Notes: generated from the letters alone by a model not told the origin. 64,000 nucleotides of DNA from Fragilaria crotonensis (GCA_022925895.1 JAKSYS010000249.1:1-64000), one strand, 5' to 3'; positions 43,124-56,400 are shown, counted from the stretch's first letter. Numbers and translations are program-made.

Positions 43124-44020
43124 ATGCAGCTCAACAACAAGCACATCGTATGCGGCCGGGGACAGCGAAACTACAACAATGAAGGGAACAGGATCTGTCG
43201 TCGAGTTGTGGAAAGACGCCTCGCACAGTATATGGACGAGGCTACGGGACGTGGCGCCAAGACCAGGTTGGTTGACGCGACAACTCGGAAGCTGTTCAGG
43301 ATGAATATGGTATTTGTCACGAGGACGAGCGATGATAGTGACTGGGTGAGGCTAAGCAAAGGCAAAGCACGAACTAAAGTCGCTCATCTGTTTCGCGACG
43401 CCTCTCGTCAAGCCCGCCGTTATAGTGATTGGAACTCCAATTCGACCAACGCCGGGGTAATGCCGTCCGCATCTGACTCAGATGAAAGCTGGTCACTCTC
43501 GTCAATCTTTTCCACGGACGACGAGAGTGACATTTATGGTCATTCGGACATGGAGTTCAACGACGACGCAGCACCGTCGCGAACGACAATTTTGGACTCA
43601 GATTTCAATCACAAGGTCGCCCTAATTGCTTCGATCGATGCCATTGATGCAAGGTCCGGCGACAACTCTCCCTCTCAACAGCAACATGTTCTCAACGTCG
43701 TTACGGCTCCAGACAGTCTGGGTCTGCATGGCTCATTGACGATGAAATATTTGGATGCCATGGAGAGCGCACTAGATAAGTTGCTGATCCACTCATCCAC
43801 GAACAACCTGTCGGAGCGAAATCACATAATGCACGAACTGGAAAGAATATTTGCTGATTCTCCAAGTGCAGTCTTCCTCGGAGACCATGAGGATGACAAA
43901 TTCGGGCGACGTTTACTCATGGATGAAGACAATGACGCCTGGTCTCTCTCGGGTGTAGAGCATGTTGACCACCTATGCGCACTGATTGTAGACGGCTGCG
44001 ATAATGATTTCGATAACTGA
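43124..44020 (+). CDS. DUF6824-domain protein, copy 2
   Basis: 298 residues from the conserved Met (a longer frame opens at 43019). The N-terminal DUF6824 domain is nearly the same as copy 1 (HIVCGRGQRNYNNEGNRICR; SDWVRLSKGKARTKVAHLFRD). After residue ~130 the two diverge fast: both keep an acidic Ser-rich middle with SDESWSLSSIF, but only this copy has the intact tail ALDKLLIHSSTNNLSERNH, a second DAWSLSGVEHVDHL and an acidic end. No signal peptide or membrane segment; the basic domain plus acidic tail would suit a nuclear factor, which is inference only. Surrounded by transposon remains on both sides. Confidence 0.75.
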   Translation: MQLNNKHIVCGRGQRNYNNEGNRICRRVVERRLAQYMDEATGRGAKTRLVDATTRKLFRMNMVFVTRTSDDSDWVRLSKGKARTKVAHLFRDASRQARRYSDWNSNSTNAGVMPSASDSDESWSLSSIFSTDDESDIYGHSDMEFNDDAAPSRTTILDSDFNHKVALIASIDAIDARSGDNSPSQQQHVLNVVTAPDSLGLHGSLTMKYLDAMESALDKLLIHSSTNNLSERNHIMHELERIFADSPSAVFLGDHEDDKFGRRLLMDEDNDAWSLSGVEHVDHLCALIVDGCDNDFDN

Positions 44021-45119
44021 GACTGCTTCCACCTGAGGGCCAGTTATGAAGAGATGGCTACCCTGATGGTGGCCAAAGATTTTGGACTTGATATCTTTTA
44101 TCGAAGGGCGAGAACGAGAACGGAGTTAAGGTATTGTTCTCTAACTAGGATCCATTTATGTATACCGCAGGGCTAGCTGCTGACACCGAAATCGGCGTTA
44201 GGCGTTTTCTCAATGCGTTGCCTGCTGTGGTCATGTAATAAGGTACGAAGACTAATTGCTCGAAGCGGATTATCGAGTAGTGTTTGCAACAGATGCAGGC
44301 AGTTGAACCACTGGCATTGCCACAATCATCAAATTGCTTAATTGCGAGATTAGTTGTGTATGCATTAGCTCGGATGCACAGTGCAGTAGTTGTGGGGTAT
44401 CGCTGAGAATTGCCTTGGGTCATATTCTTAACAAGAGCGCGTACTATTGAAGACGTGGGAATGCTCACTACTTGTACTTCGATTGCATTACTTCATGCTC
44501 CAAAATCAAGCATCGAAATACGTCATAAAGGAATTCAAAAAGTCTGCATGCATTCATTTCACCGACTATTTCCAATGAGTAGTAGAACCAAATAACAGTG
44601 CGTTATCACGACAATTTTCTTCAAGTCCAACAACCGGATCCACGCGCAACTATAAAGTAAACACAAAGGTTGGACATGAATATAACAGATGATTATGCAC
44701 CACCGACTGTGGATCACACCAATTGCACCGATAGTGCGTTCGGATCTATTTCGAATTGTCGCCCAACTTTCGCAAGTTGTGCATACATTACCGTGTCCAT
44801 GTTTCATGTTATTGTCACCACTCGTTCCACGGTAGTAGATGAGATCTCACCATGCAACAGGTAACCATTGTCATGAACTAAGACTTAGTCAGACCATAAA
44901 AGTTGCCAGGGGAAGAGGGGGTCTGACACTGACGCAGCTGCCAGAAACATAACAAGTACCACCTGCCACCTGCCACGTGTCAGTATTGCAATAAATGCTC
45001 TTGAAATGATCGCCGATGATCCGATGATCCGATGATCCGATGATCGATGATCGATGATGTCGATGACATATCATATATCACTGCGGTAGTGGGTTCCTCA
45101 CAACTGATCGGAGTAGTAT
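44021..45119. other. spacer with GATGATCC tandem repeat
   Basis: No supportable gene. The only structure is a short tandem array of GATGATCC/GATGATC at 45005-45060 just outside the Copia element. Confidence 0.4.
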
Positions 45120-45289
45120 CGTTTAAATCCGTACGCAATGGAGGAGAACTCTTACCTTGGGAAGATTCGGAAACGATAAAGTAGTAAAACGATAAACGAT
45201 AAATTAATGTGATTACCCGTACATGTCCTCATACATTCGCTCCTCATACCGTACATTATTTCGTACCGTACCGTCTATATTTGAACGGT
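45120..45289 (-). repeat. terminal direct repeat (LTR), 3' copy
   Basis: 170 bp, identical by eye to 51563-51732. In element orientation it begins ACCGTTCAAATATAGACGG and ends GGATTTAAACG, so it lacks the usual TG...CA ends. Short for a Copia LTR. Confidence 0.85.
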
Positions 45290-48200
45290 CCCCGTAAATC
45301 GTTTATGTACTCAGCGTAAATGATTTAAACTTCCGCGAACCTGGTCAAGATGTACCCACGGACAACGCCGCGCCAGGAGGTAAAAAGGCATCGCTCGTGC
45401 GAAAACCAATAACCTAGGGTATATCAATACATGATATGTCGACAAAGTGCACGTCGCCGATCGGCTGTCAATACCTTAGTAAACAAGTCCGCAAGATTTG
45501 TCATACCGTCCTCCTTCCCGACACGTAGAATCTTTGCCGCAACGGCCTCTCGAATCACATGGTAGTTAATCGCATTATGTTTCTTCGCCAACATGGACTC
45601 TGGAATAGTCGTATTTTTCACAACGCCATTATTATCACAAAAGACGTTCGCCGGTCCGTCGATAGGAACACCAAACATACGGAGTTTATAGCGTAATGCC
45701 ACAATCATATCCTTCGCCGTTCGCAACGCGACAAACTCGCTACCAAAACTTGAAGACTCCACAGTATTTTGTCGTTTGGAAAACCAGAGTATCGGGGCGT
45801 TTTGGACGTAAATAATAATCCCCGTATGGGACCTCCGTGTGATCGCATTGCCAGCATGATTGGCATCAACAAAGCATGATATACTTACACTCTTTCCTTT
45901 CGGTTCAGGCATGTTCGGTGGCATCTCTTCGCAAACGTCCCCGTAAAAGTCACTCCAGTCAGCGTCAGAATTAAACACTCGTTCGTCGATAGTCGGGGTT
46001 TTGGGGTCAAACACAATGCGCGCACCATTCTCATGTTTCTTCAGATATGCAAAAATATGGTAGATCGCTTCAAGGTGTCCTTTGCGTGGTAATGCCTGAT
46101 GTTGTGAGAGTTGTGACAATTCAACAAATATATCAATACGTCCGAGCTCAATTGCCCAACGCAATATTCCAACGAGTTGCAAGAAACGCGAGGCTAATTC
46201 ATCGTTCAATTCAGGTGTCACATCCAGTTCCGGCTTATAACCACTTGGGAATGGGTTTCGCGCTGTGGACTTCAATGTTGCCGTCGGATCATCTTCGAGG
46301 AGAAGGGCTTCAACCACTTTGATAGCATTCTTCACGTATGTTTTACTCCCCATAGACCACTCCACCTTACCGTTTGGCAGCTGTACCTTTTCCATGTTGG
46401 CACCGAGGTAAATGTCGGGTTCTTTCACGCTCTCCGGTTTTAATTCATAAAGTTTTCCCAGGTCGTTCATAGTTACCTTCGGGTCTTTCGCAAAGATGAG
46501 GATGTCATCAACGTATACAAGGATCATATCATAGTGTTGAGTGCCGGCGCTCCGAATCCACGTCGGGATCTGCCCTGGTAGAAATGAAATTCAAGTCACG
46601 CAGCGTCGCGGCTAAATCAGCTCGCCATGCGGCACCTGATGATTTCAGGCCGTAGAGTGCTCGAGTAACAATCAATACTTTACCTTGGTCTTCGCCGGTC
46701 TCAATTCCCCTTCGAACCATATCTTTTCGACACTTCGCATTAAGATAAGCATTGGTAACGTCGCCGGCCAAGACATCGAGGTCGTTTAGACCGGCAATCA
46801 AAAACGCCAAACGCACGCTGTCTCGCGAGACAACGCTCGAGTATGTGAGCGAACCCGGTGTGTCCGTGGTGTGTCCACCTGCAACGAATCGCGCTTTGCG
46901 CGTGAAGTCCATCTTTATATCAAATATAATATGGCACCGTATCTCCTGAAAACCAATCAAACTCGGAACTTGACCAGATCGCGCTTGTGCCGGCGAAACG
47001 TTATCGATCGGCTTCCACGCAACTTTAACCTTACCCATTTCTTTGCTTAATGCCTTACGCCAAAAGTCAGTACCACTCTCATCATCAATTGCAAGTGCTT
47101 CTTCCACGGTCTTAGGCAGCCGAATACCAAACTTATGTGTTGTTCTCCAATATCTCTTAACCTTTGCGACAATTCGGTGCCTCTTACGGAGGACAGTGGG
47201 GACCCACCAGTTGAAGGCGGGTTCGTGAGCAATATTATTAGTCACAGCATACTCAGCTATCTGCACAGGGTACGAATCTTTGATATCTTTCAGCGGTATC
47301 CAATCGGACGATCCATCTTTCCACGAAACCAAAAGGGACCAACCGCGAGTAGTAACTTTCGGAACTCGATTCCCATTTCTACTCATTACGAAGCCATCCG
47401 CCACGGGAATGGCAGAATTGTCTGACCTGTGATCTGTAATCTCCTGTAATAATTGGAACTGTCTTCCTTCCGAGTCCACCTGTGCATACATGCATTCCGC
47501 GATCACGTTCGCGAAATAATTTTCAGTGGAACCATCCGTAAACTCGACAACGTATTCGCGGGTATCAAACAGAGGGTTAGCGTGAGCTCGACCGATCGGC
47601 TCGCCAGATGTTCCTTTCGCACGTTTGACAACACGTCCTTTGCGTTCAGTCCCCGTTCCGACGTCAAAGATCAATTCGGCATTCAAATACTTATCCATAA
47701 TCTCGTCGTTTATATCATCGGCCTCCATTGGCGCAGGTGTTGTCATGTCATCATAATCGACGTCAGGTTGGGGAGCATCAACAACGTCGGCCAGCTCATC
47801 TTGAATATAAAAATCGTTTGTCTCATGTATTACAAAATCACGGTCCGATAATCGTTCTTCAATGTCACGATCAAAATGTTCGATTTGCAATCTGGTTTCG
47901 TCGTTGACATAATCCTCGCGAACAACATGTTGTACCGTAGTACGTGCAATTATCTTACCAGTGTCGAGGAGGAGCCAATAACATAAGTCGCTGCCAACGC
48001 GGTGGGCTACGCCAAGCCAACGTGCAAGTCGTCGTCCAGAACCGTCAATTTCGATCTTCTTGTGATCGTAGAACCATACTCTATCGTAAAACTCGAAGTC
48101 CAGCCATTCGGAGATGTCTGGGTTTCTCCTGTTACAAGTTCAATGCCAGTCCTCTGATGCGGGCCGCGTGGGATCCTGTTGAGAATGTTAGATTCGTAGA

Positions 48201-51200
48201 CGAGGCCATAGTCCCATAACCGTGGAGGTACTTTACGTTTGAGCATACGATTTCGCCAGCGCTTTTTCAATTCACCGATTTCGTTCTGCAGCGTAATTCT
48301 GATTGGATCGCCCGACCTCGGATCGCCTCAAGCGAATCTTCAAACGATGGACTTCTTTCATGAATTCCGTTTTAGGTCCAACCATTTCTGGTGCACCGTC
48401 AGAAAGTAAGGAATCGGGAATACCAACGTCGTCAGCAAACTCCGTCAATGCGTGAGCAACTTTGGACTTGGAATCCATTGGGTGAACCGTTGTAAATTGA
48501 CCATTCGTAAACACCTGAGCGCATACGTTACCCTGAATTGACACTACCTTTGAAAATAATGTGTCGGTGAACCAGTTTCCATTAAGGCGTCGACGGTTTA
48601 AATGTAGGTGATCAACACGGTAGCGTCTGTGCAACGGGTGCACGGCTGTACGAATTCCACGTTGCGTTGTGACTTGCAGGGTTTTCTTAGCTGTGTCAAT
48701 TCCGATGTTCCATTTGCGACTCAGGTTCTCTGCAGTGATGCTCGAGTGTCGTTCACTTGAAAATGTCGCGCCTATCCCACTTACCGTCCCCGTAGGTGCG
48801 GCATACACTGTAATCGCCTGTACATAGAGAGACGAGATGCGACGAGGATCGAGAGCACAAGAGATTGTCGACAGCATGGTACCAGATTCGGACAGAGTAC
48901 GGTGCGAAGCGGGCGAGGTGATGGTCGTATGCACAGAGCGACGGGGTGTTTGGGTAGCCGCCGGGGTGAGGAGATGCATATCAACGGGGTTCCAGGTGTT
49001 AGAGGTGAGTTCAACGATGTCAAGATGTTCCATTTCCCAGTCAGTTGGCACGCGTGATTCAAATACCAAATTTGGTCCAAGAGAGTGGAGAGGAATAAAG
49101 AAGTGATCGAGATCAATGCCGAGTTCGCGATGCGGATCCCAGGGGTCATCGCAGACTCCGTGGCCGTGCGCTCGTAACTGGTGAGGGTTAATTAATGAAC
49201 AATGAAGGTCATTGCCGAACCAGAGGACCTGGTCGGCAACGAGGATAAGAGATGCACCACTTGTTGGACACGTGTAAGTTGTGGCACATTTGGCAATCGG
49301 GATATCCTGTTTTGGGGCATAGTCAGATGAAAAGGGTGCAACGGTACAATACTCGCCAGTTAGTTCGAGCAGGCGCCAGTTAGGGCCGGCGCATATGGTA
49401 TCGGCGTGATTGTCAATTTCGTTGTGGCCAATCGTTCCTGGGGTAGTTGATGGTGAAGACACTTGGCGGGCGCCAGCACGTCGCGCACTCGAAATAATGG
49501 GCATGGCGGTGCGTCGAGTACTGGCTTCCGCGTGTCAGTTGGAGTTAGAATTGTTGTTGTAGGCCCCGCGGCCAAAACTGCGACCATTCTGAGAACCGCG
49601 GTCCGTTATCTCGGAGACGACAGAGTTTCCACTTGCCGTTGCGTTGTCATTTGACTCATTGTTGTTGTTGTTCGCGGAGGTTACGCTGCTCGAATTCCGG
49701 TTTGTCGACGAGTTATCCCCGGTGCGATTGTCACCGCGGCCACCATTCCTGCCGCTGCGTCCTCCGCCTTCGCGAAGCTGTAAGACGTAGGATCGCATTG
49801 TCCCGCGCTCCCATTCCTCCGCGGAGAAGTTGCGATGTGGATCTGTGATATCAACATTGTTTGCGTACGTCTTACGATACTCACCGCGACCACGTCCGCG
49901 ATTATCACGGCCGCGACCGCTGTTCCGACCACCTCGTTGACCATAACGACCGCCCGTACGGGCGCGGCCGCGGCCCCCGCTTTGCCCACTGGAATTCGTG
50001 GTACTTACGTAACGTCTCTTATTCGTTGCAGAGTTCCTGTTTGCATAGTCGAGTTGCGCAGATGCGTGGAGGTTTGCGACAAGGCCGGACATGAATGTTA
50101 CAGCTCCATCAAAATTCGACCGATAGCTCTGGAAAATGTTGATCTTGGCAGAGGTGATACTGGTATCGGAGGACCGAATGCCGCGCATCAAACAATCCAC
50201 CTGTTGCTTACCAGTTAAAGCCTCACTTTTATCCTTGCTCAAGATGTAGAAATTCTCCTTCAACTTGGTTACGAAACGTTCGAAAGGGAAGACCTTCTCA
50301 TCTTTGTAGTGGAGACGGGAAATTTCCTCCTTTGCCCTTTCAACACGTTTATTCAGCTCACCTGTTCCGTCGTAATGTGCAACCAAGGCTAGCCAGGCCT
50401 GCCTCCCGTTCGAGGTCCTGTCATGGGATTGGATCCAGGTCCAGGCATCGGTCTTGATGCAGGCTGATTTCAACAATGTATACACAAGTTTGTTATCGCG
50501 CTTAAAGTTCTCACCTGCAAGAGGGATTTGGTATCGCCTCTCCTCGTCGTCATCCATGGGCTCGTAATCATCATCAATCTCGGGTCGAACAACGTAATCG
50601 ATCGGGAACTTGGCTGCCCCCATTGTGGCGCTCAACTTATTCACAAAAGCAATCTGCCAATTATCCCAGGCGAAATCTGTCTGGCACTTTCCAGGTTCAA
50701 TCAAGTCAATGTCAATCTTACCGTAATTGTACTCCGATTCTTTTCGGTCCATCGCATTGGCCATTTCCTCTGGGGTCCACATATCCGGGTCAATATCAAG
50801 TCCACGATTAGCACTGTCTTTCACCCAATAGACCAACGCTTGCAATCTTTTGATCTGCATGGTACCAAGGATTACCCTACCAGTAGCGGCGCTTGACCTA
50901 GAGGCCATACGCTTGGCCATTTCCGTGACGTCAGTATCGCCACTCATGGCGCCAAACGCTTCGATATCAGACAAGCCTTCAATGTTGATGAAAGTCAAAC
51001 GAGCCGCATTGCTCGCAATACCGCAAACCTGAAGGACACGGTGGACGGGATTCTCTACGACGAGTTCAAGAACGGGTGCAGCAGCCACAGCGGGTTCGGC
51101 GACAGGAGGCGCGGGGTCAGGAGCTTCGTCCATCTTGGGAGGGCGACATGCATGCCATGTTAGTGTAACTGGGCTATACTCGTATCCGGTCCATGCTACT

Positions 51201-51562
51201 ACGAGCAGGTTGTGAGGTGGGTCACAATCCGGGCGGTACGGGGTGATCAGTCCCGACCTCAGCGGAAAACGCGTCACGGTGACCAGTGGTCAATTACATT
51301 AACGTGAGCAACTGGATACCGGTCGTTGACGCCCACCATTGCGGCCAGAGAAGATTCTTACGTGCAACGAATTTCCGAGTATCATATATCGTAACGTGCC
51401 ACAGTATGTAGGTCATTATACGGACGATTGCGTAGAATCGTGGTATTTCAAGTTCACAATGTACATGGGGATCGATTGCAGTCAATTGCAAAACGTTACG
51501 TCAATAATACGCATTCCGATCCCATCTCGGTCATCCACAATCTTGTGGTGGGTCTGATAAAC

Positions 51563-51732
51563 CGTTTAAATCCGTACGCAATGGAGGAGAACTCTTACCT
51601 TGGGAAGATTCGGAAACGATAAAGTAGTAAAACGATAAACGATAAATTAATGTGATTACCCGTACATGTCCTCATACATTCGCTCCTCATACCGTACATT
51701 ATTTCGTACCGTACCGTCTATATTTGAACGGT
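51563..51732 (-). repeat. terminal direct repeat (LTR), 5' copy
   Basis: The partner of 45120-45289. Just inside it, in element orientation, follows GTTTATCAGACCCACCAC, a plausible primer-binding region because of its TATCAGA core. Its outside neighbour differs from the other copy's flank, so the repeat length is exact at both sides. Confidence 0.85.
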
Positions 51733-52115
51733 ATGATACATACCTACATACCCCACAGGATATCATACAGGATAGAGGACATTTTTTGTTCTACAGTATG
51801 CAGTACCCTGGTACCAACGTAAGCTACTACATGACGTACAGTACACAGTACCCCCATTGTTGTGCTCATTGCTCATGCCCCAGTATTGCAGTTCATCGCA
51901 CGGTATGTTTTATACAGTAGCATTTGTGAAGCAACCTGTTTACAAAGAATTCAATGACTATTCCATCCAGTAGCGTTGAATACGTACAGTACATTACTAC
52001 AGTAAGGTAAGACACTGTCGTTTCAACATAAATTACTGTCGATTTATGTACTGTACACCTGTAGTACATGTAATCCACGTAACAGTACAACAGTACCCCA
52101 GAGTGGTCATACTCC

Positions 52116-52188
<73 letters not shown>

Positions 52189-52643
52189 GCACGCACGCAC
52201 AAAGCAAATTTAAAAAGGAGTACTACAGTAGGATATATCCGAGTACTCGAGTATACAAGTAGCCTGTACAATATACGCTAGTAGTACTCGTATATGATAT
52301 CATACCGACCTCCCGCACTTGTACAGTACATACCTTGTACTGTGGTCGTATGCATAGAGCAGGATCGTGACGAAAATGCTCCGTCACGGTGTGACGTACT
52401 TGTACCCGGAAATTCGGATCAAATGATGGAAAATCAGTTTTTTCGTGGCTTCTACGTCACTCATTTTCTCTCATTGCACCTGTCCCAGATCGATGTTTCA
52501 TACGCGCTTGATCCGACAGACGACGGGGATCAAGTCCCGCGGAGGCAACTGAGGTCGTGGGTCGTGGTCCCAAGAACCAAAGGAACAGCGATTGAATTAT
52601 ACCATCATCCATTTCAACAATTATAAAAAAAGAAAACAACAAA
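51733..52643. other. upstream region of DUF6824 copy 3, with (CA)n
   Basis: No gene. Dense TACAGTAC/GTACTGTA words occur at 51770-52100. A pure dinucleotide tract follows (see next entry), and the 3' end AACAATTATAAAAAAAGAAAACAAC just before the start at 52644 is a likely A-rich core promoter or leader. Confidence 0.4.
52119..52185 (+). repeat. (CA)n microsatellite
   Basis: About 33 uninterrupted CA units followed by GACGCACGCACGCAC. Lies ~460 bp upstream of the DUF6824 gene at 52644. Confidence 0.97.
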
Positions 52644-53222
52644 ATGGATGAAATCATTTCCCATCTTGACTCGACGTGTATCGCTAACGGCCGTGGTCAA
52701 GAACTTTACAACAAACAAGGGAACAAGGTTTTTCGAGACATCGTGTCATCCTATCGCGACCAATACACTGCCGGAACCAAAGCGAAAAGATCCGACATTG
52801 TGAAGGAGGTTTACGACAAACTAATCAATGATGGAATGAAGTTTGTGAAAGAAAGGGACGATGGTCGCTGGGTGGTGTTAGGTGTCGACGAAGGAAGGAA
52901 GAAGGTGGCTCATAGGTTTCGCGACCAAATTGCTAAAAAATCCAGCATCAAACTGGCGTCGAGGATTAAGCAAAATCCAGCAATTCAGATCAACAGGGAT
53001 GAAATGGCATCGCGAAATCATTTCTTCTCGATGACAAGTGGCGAAAGCGGCCAGCACAACTCGAGTCCGACGTGGGTCAGTGCTTCGGGAGTAGGCAATC
53101 AACTCAACCGTCACAATGGTTTGCCTCCCAACTATACCTCAATGCAATCACGATCACATACTGACGAACATCGATTATCACGGCTTCGTAAAGAAGTTGA
53201 CGAGCTGCTGCGATCTGATTGA
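52644..53222 (+). CDS. DUF6824-domain protein, copy 3 (diverged)
   Basis: 192 residues with a DUF6824 domain over residues ~10-100: CIANGRGQELYNKQGNKVFR signature, then KAKRSDIVKEVYDKL and GRWVVLGVDEGRKKVAHRFRD. It keeps the family's GRG, GN..R and K.AH.FRD positions but otherwise differs from copies 1 and 2, so it is an older paralogue, not part of the recent duplication. The C-terminus is Ser/Asn-rich and ends in a short amphipathic helix (RLSRLRKEVDELL). No targeting signal. Convergent with alanyl-tRNA synthetase, 274 bp apart. Function unknown. Confidence 0.75.
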   Translation: MDEIISHLDSTCIANGRGQELYNKQGNKVFRDIVSSYRDQYTAGTKAKRSDIVKEVYDKLINDGMKFVKERDDGRWVVLGVDEGRKKVAHRFRDQIAKKSSIKLASRIKQNPAIQINRDEMASRNHFFSMTSGESGQHNSSPTWVSASGVGNQLNRHNGLPPNYTSMQSRSHTDEHRLSRLRKEVDELLRSD

Positions 53223-53496
53223 GACAGGAAACCAACTTTTGCACAGCATGGACACCAAGGCGGCAAGTACGAAGGATCGCGTGATGTTCTTGGCGGCTCG
53301 TGTAACCGTTGTCCCTGAGAACAATTCAGTAGACTCTTTCATAGATATCTCTGATACTGCTCCAGTCGCCATCCTGCACAAATTCGAGGCTGGAGTGAAT
53401 TGCACGTGATCCGCGGATGCAAGTCTCAGCACCAAAGCTATGGAGATAAAAAACCTCTATTAGGCACACAATGACTACCCGTAAATTGGAGCTACT

Positions 53497-56400
53497 CTAG
53501 TTGCTTGCAGCAGTGGCCTTGCTGAGGACGGCCTCAATGTTTTCAAAGCCATCCAACGTGCATTGTGCAGAATCTTTCTTGCCTCCTCCTTTTCCACCCA
53601 TGCCTTCAGTGGCAGCATCCACCCAAGCCTTGCAGTCGATGTCACTTCCTTTCGGCGCAGCGGCGACAACCATGATACGGTCGGTTTCCGGGTCGCCACT
53701 TACCAAAAGAAGACCCTTCTCCTTGTTCCTCTTGAAAAAAGCAGCAGCAACACTTTTTGCCACCTTTCCGTCAATGCCGAAGTCGAACCGAAGGACAAGC
53801 TTCTGTCCTTCTGTTGCGTCCGCCAAATTGAGGGCCTCTTCGACAATGGAATCGGTCTGGGATGCAGCTTTCTCCCTCTTGTAGGCAAGAACGCGCTTCG
53901 AGAACTCCAAAAGAACTTCTCGAAGCTCCATCTTCACAACCACGGAAATTTTGGCTGCATTCACTTCCACTGTCAATAATTTGACCTGCTCTTCCAAGGC
54001 TTCTCCTTCCAAAGTGGCGGCAACCGCTACCTTGGCCAAGAGAGCTGCAGCATCTGCTTGGGCCTGCACAGCATCGGCCTTGGTGAAACCAACAACGCGG
54101 CGAATACCCTTCGCAATTCCCTCCTCGTTCAGCAAAACAAATGCTTCGGCTTCCTTCGTATTGGTCAAGTGCGTTCCACCGCAGAATTCAATACTGTATT
54201 CACTCCACATCGCATCCTGAGGGTTATCCAAGATGTCTTGCACTTTTGTGGTGCCAACACTAACCACACGGACTGGGTCGGGATAGGCCTCTCCAAAAAC
54301 TGCGCGAAGGGCAGAGATCTTCTGAGCTGCCTCCAGAGGAGCAACGTAGGCTTCCACCGGAACAGCATTGTCAATGCGCTCTTGGCAAATTCTTTCAATT
54401 TCTTTGAGCTGCTCAAGAGTCAAAGGACCGTTCCATGAAAAATCAAATCGGAATTTTGTCTCGTCCACAAGCGAACCCTTCTGTTCAACAGTCACAGTAG
54501 AAACAGCGTTTCCTTGCCGAGCAGGTTCGGAGATCAATACCTCGCGCAAGGCGTAATTCAAAACGTGAGTCATGGTGTGATTTGAGGCGATAGGTCCGCG
54601 GCGTACGTAATCTACTTTGCAGGTGACGCTGTCATCAACACTGAAAGTACCCTCCACGATTTTCCCAATGTGAAGAACGAATTGTCCATACAGTTGTACA
54701 TTCTCAACTTCCATAACACCACCGTTTGAGTTGACAATCGTTCCAGTATCGTAGATTTGACCTCCCGCCTCGGCGTAGAAAGCAGACTTGTCCAAAATGA
54801 GGCCAATCGCCCCATTTTCGGAAGAGGCGCTCTCAACGAAACCAATATTGTCCTCCGTTTCGTTCCGTCCGATGAACACTGCCTTGGTTGTACATCCTTC
54901 CAGATCTTCGTTCCATGTATACTTCGCAGAATCATCGGTTGCCTCAACGCCCTTGCCGACCAGAGCACTAGTTTGTTCGGCAACCAATCGCATGTCCTTC
55001 CCAGACCCAGCGCTCATCTTGGCCTTGTGTGCGGCCTGGCTCAATTCTTGTTCGGCCTTCATCTTGGCCTCGAATCCTTCCATGTCAAGCTTAAGGCCAA
55101 CTTCTTCGGCCATTAGTTCCGTTAAGTCAGCTGGAAAGCCCATGGTAGTATACAAGAAGTGGGCATCGTCGGCACTAAAAACACCGTCAACTGATTGCTG
55201 TGCCATTTCGGTGAACTTGGTCAATCCCTTGTCCAGGGTACGACCGAACGACTCTTCCTCCTCCTTAATCACGTTTGTGATATGCAATTCTTTCTCTTTC
55301 AACTCTGGGAACGTGTTGCACATGTGATTCACCAAGGTAGGAACCATTTGACAGAAAAAGCCAAGTTCGGCGCCCAAGTTTTGCCTGCCGTAACGAACAG
55401 CGCGACGAAGGACACGACGGAGCACGTACCCACGACCATCGTTGGATGGTGTGGCTCCGTCCGCAATGGCGAATGAGAGAGTTCGAATGTGATCCGCCAC
55501 AACTCGGTAGGCCATATCCTTGTAGCCGACATCATCCTTTCCGACACGTCCCGTATAAGGCTCAGCGCCAGTGAGCTCTTGAATTCTAGCAAAGATCGGA
55601 ATGAAAATGTCGGTGTCGTAGTTGGAATCCACGTTCTGCAAGATCGAAACGAGACGTTCCATACCCATTCCAGTGTCGATATGCTGTGCTGGGAGAGGGC
55701 GAAGGGATCGATCAGCCTCGCGATTGAATTGGATAAAAACATTGTTCCAGATTTCAATCACGTCAGGAAGGTCAGCATTGACAAGCTTGCTAGCATCGCG
55801 ACCACCGATACGATCGAAGTGGATCTCAGTGCAGGGTCCACATGGGCCTGTGGCACCCATTTCCCAAAAGTTGTCCTTGGCGTCAAAAGGAAGGACACGC
55901 TCAGCGGGCAAGAATTTGAGCCAAATTTCTCTGGCCTCGTCATCACATGGTGAAGACTCGTCACCACCAAAGTAGGTGGCGTAGAGACGGTCTGGGTTCA
56001 ACTTAAATTCTTCTGTCAAGCACTTCCACGCCATTTCGATCGCTTCTTCCTTAAAGTAGTCTCCAAATGACCTTGAAACGAGTTTCGGGAGGGTTGCTGC
56101 ATTAGACACCATGTCGGTGGAATCACAAACTAGCAACAAGATAGGTCTTTCCCATTCACACATGACTTACCAGTTTCCGAGCATCTCAAAGAAAGTATGA
56201 TGGTACACATCCTTACCCACATCGTCCAAATCATTGTGCTTTCCTCCTGCACGAATGCACTTTTGAGAATTGACAGCACGAGAAACCTTGGCGAGTTCCA
56301 ACTTGGGGTCGCATGTTCCCAAAAACTTGGCCTTGAACTGATTCATCCCCGCATTGGCGAACAAGAGGGTTGGATCGTCGTGCGGAACGCATGGGGAGGA

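Larger units (their letters stand above)
45120..51732 (-). mobile_element. Ty1/Copia LTR retrotransposon (CoDi-like), nearly whole but broken
   Basis: A 6.6-kb element read on the minus strand between 170-bp direct repeats that look identical. Parts in order: gag-like protein at about 49.5-51.3 kb with an Arg/Gly-rich C-terminus; protease and integrase at about 48.0-49.5 kb; reverse transcriptase (with YVDD) and RNase H at about 45.4-47.9 kb. This is the Copia order, integrase before reverse transcriptase. Identical terminal repeats point to a young insertion. The polyprotein has about three or four breaks, so this copy looks dead. Codon use and parts resemble diatom Copia lineages. No clear target-site duplication seen. 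Confidence 0.88.

Noticed and set aside
45005-45060. Possible CRISPR-like array (GATGATCC units)
   Set aside because: Units are directly joined with no spacers; a plain microsatellite in a eukaryotic genome.
54788-55327. 179-codon plus-strand frame
   Set aside because: Antisense to alanyl-tRNA synthetase; no motifs.
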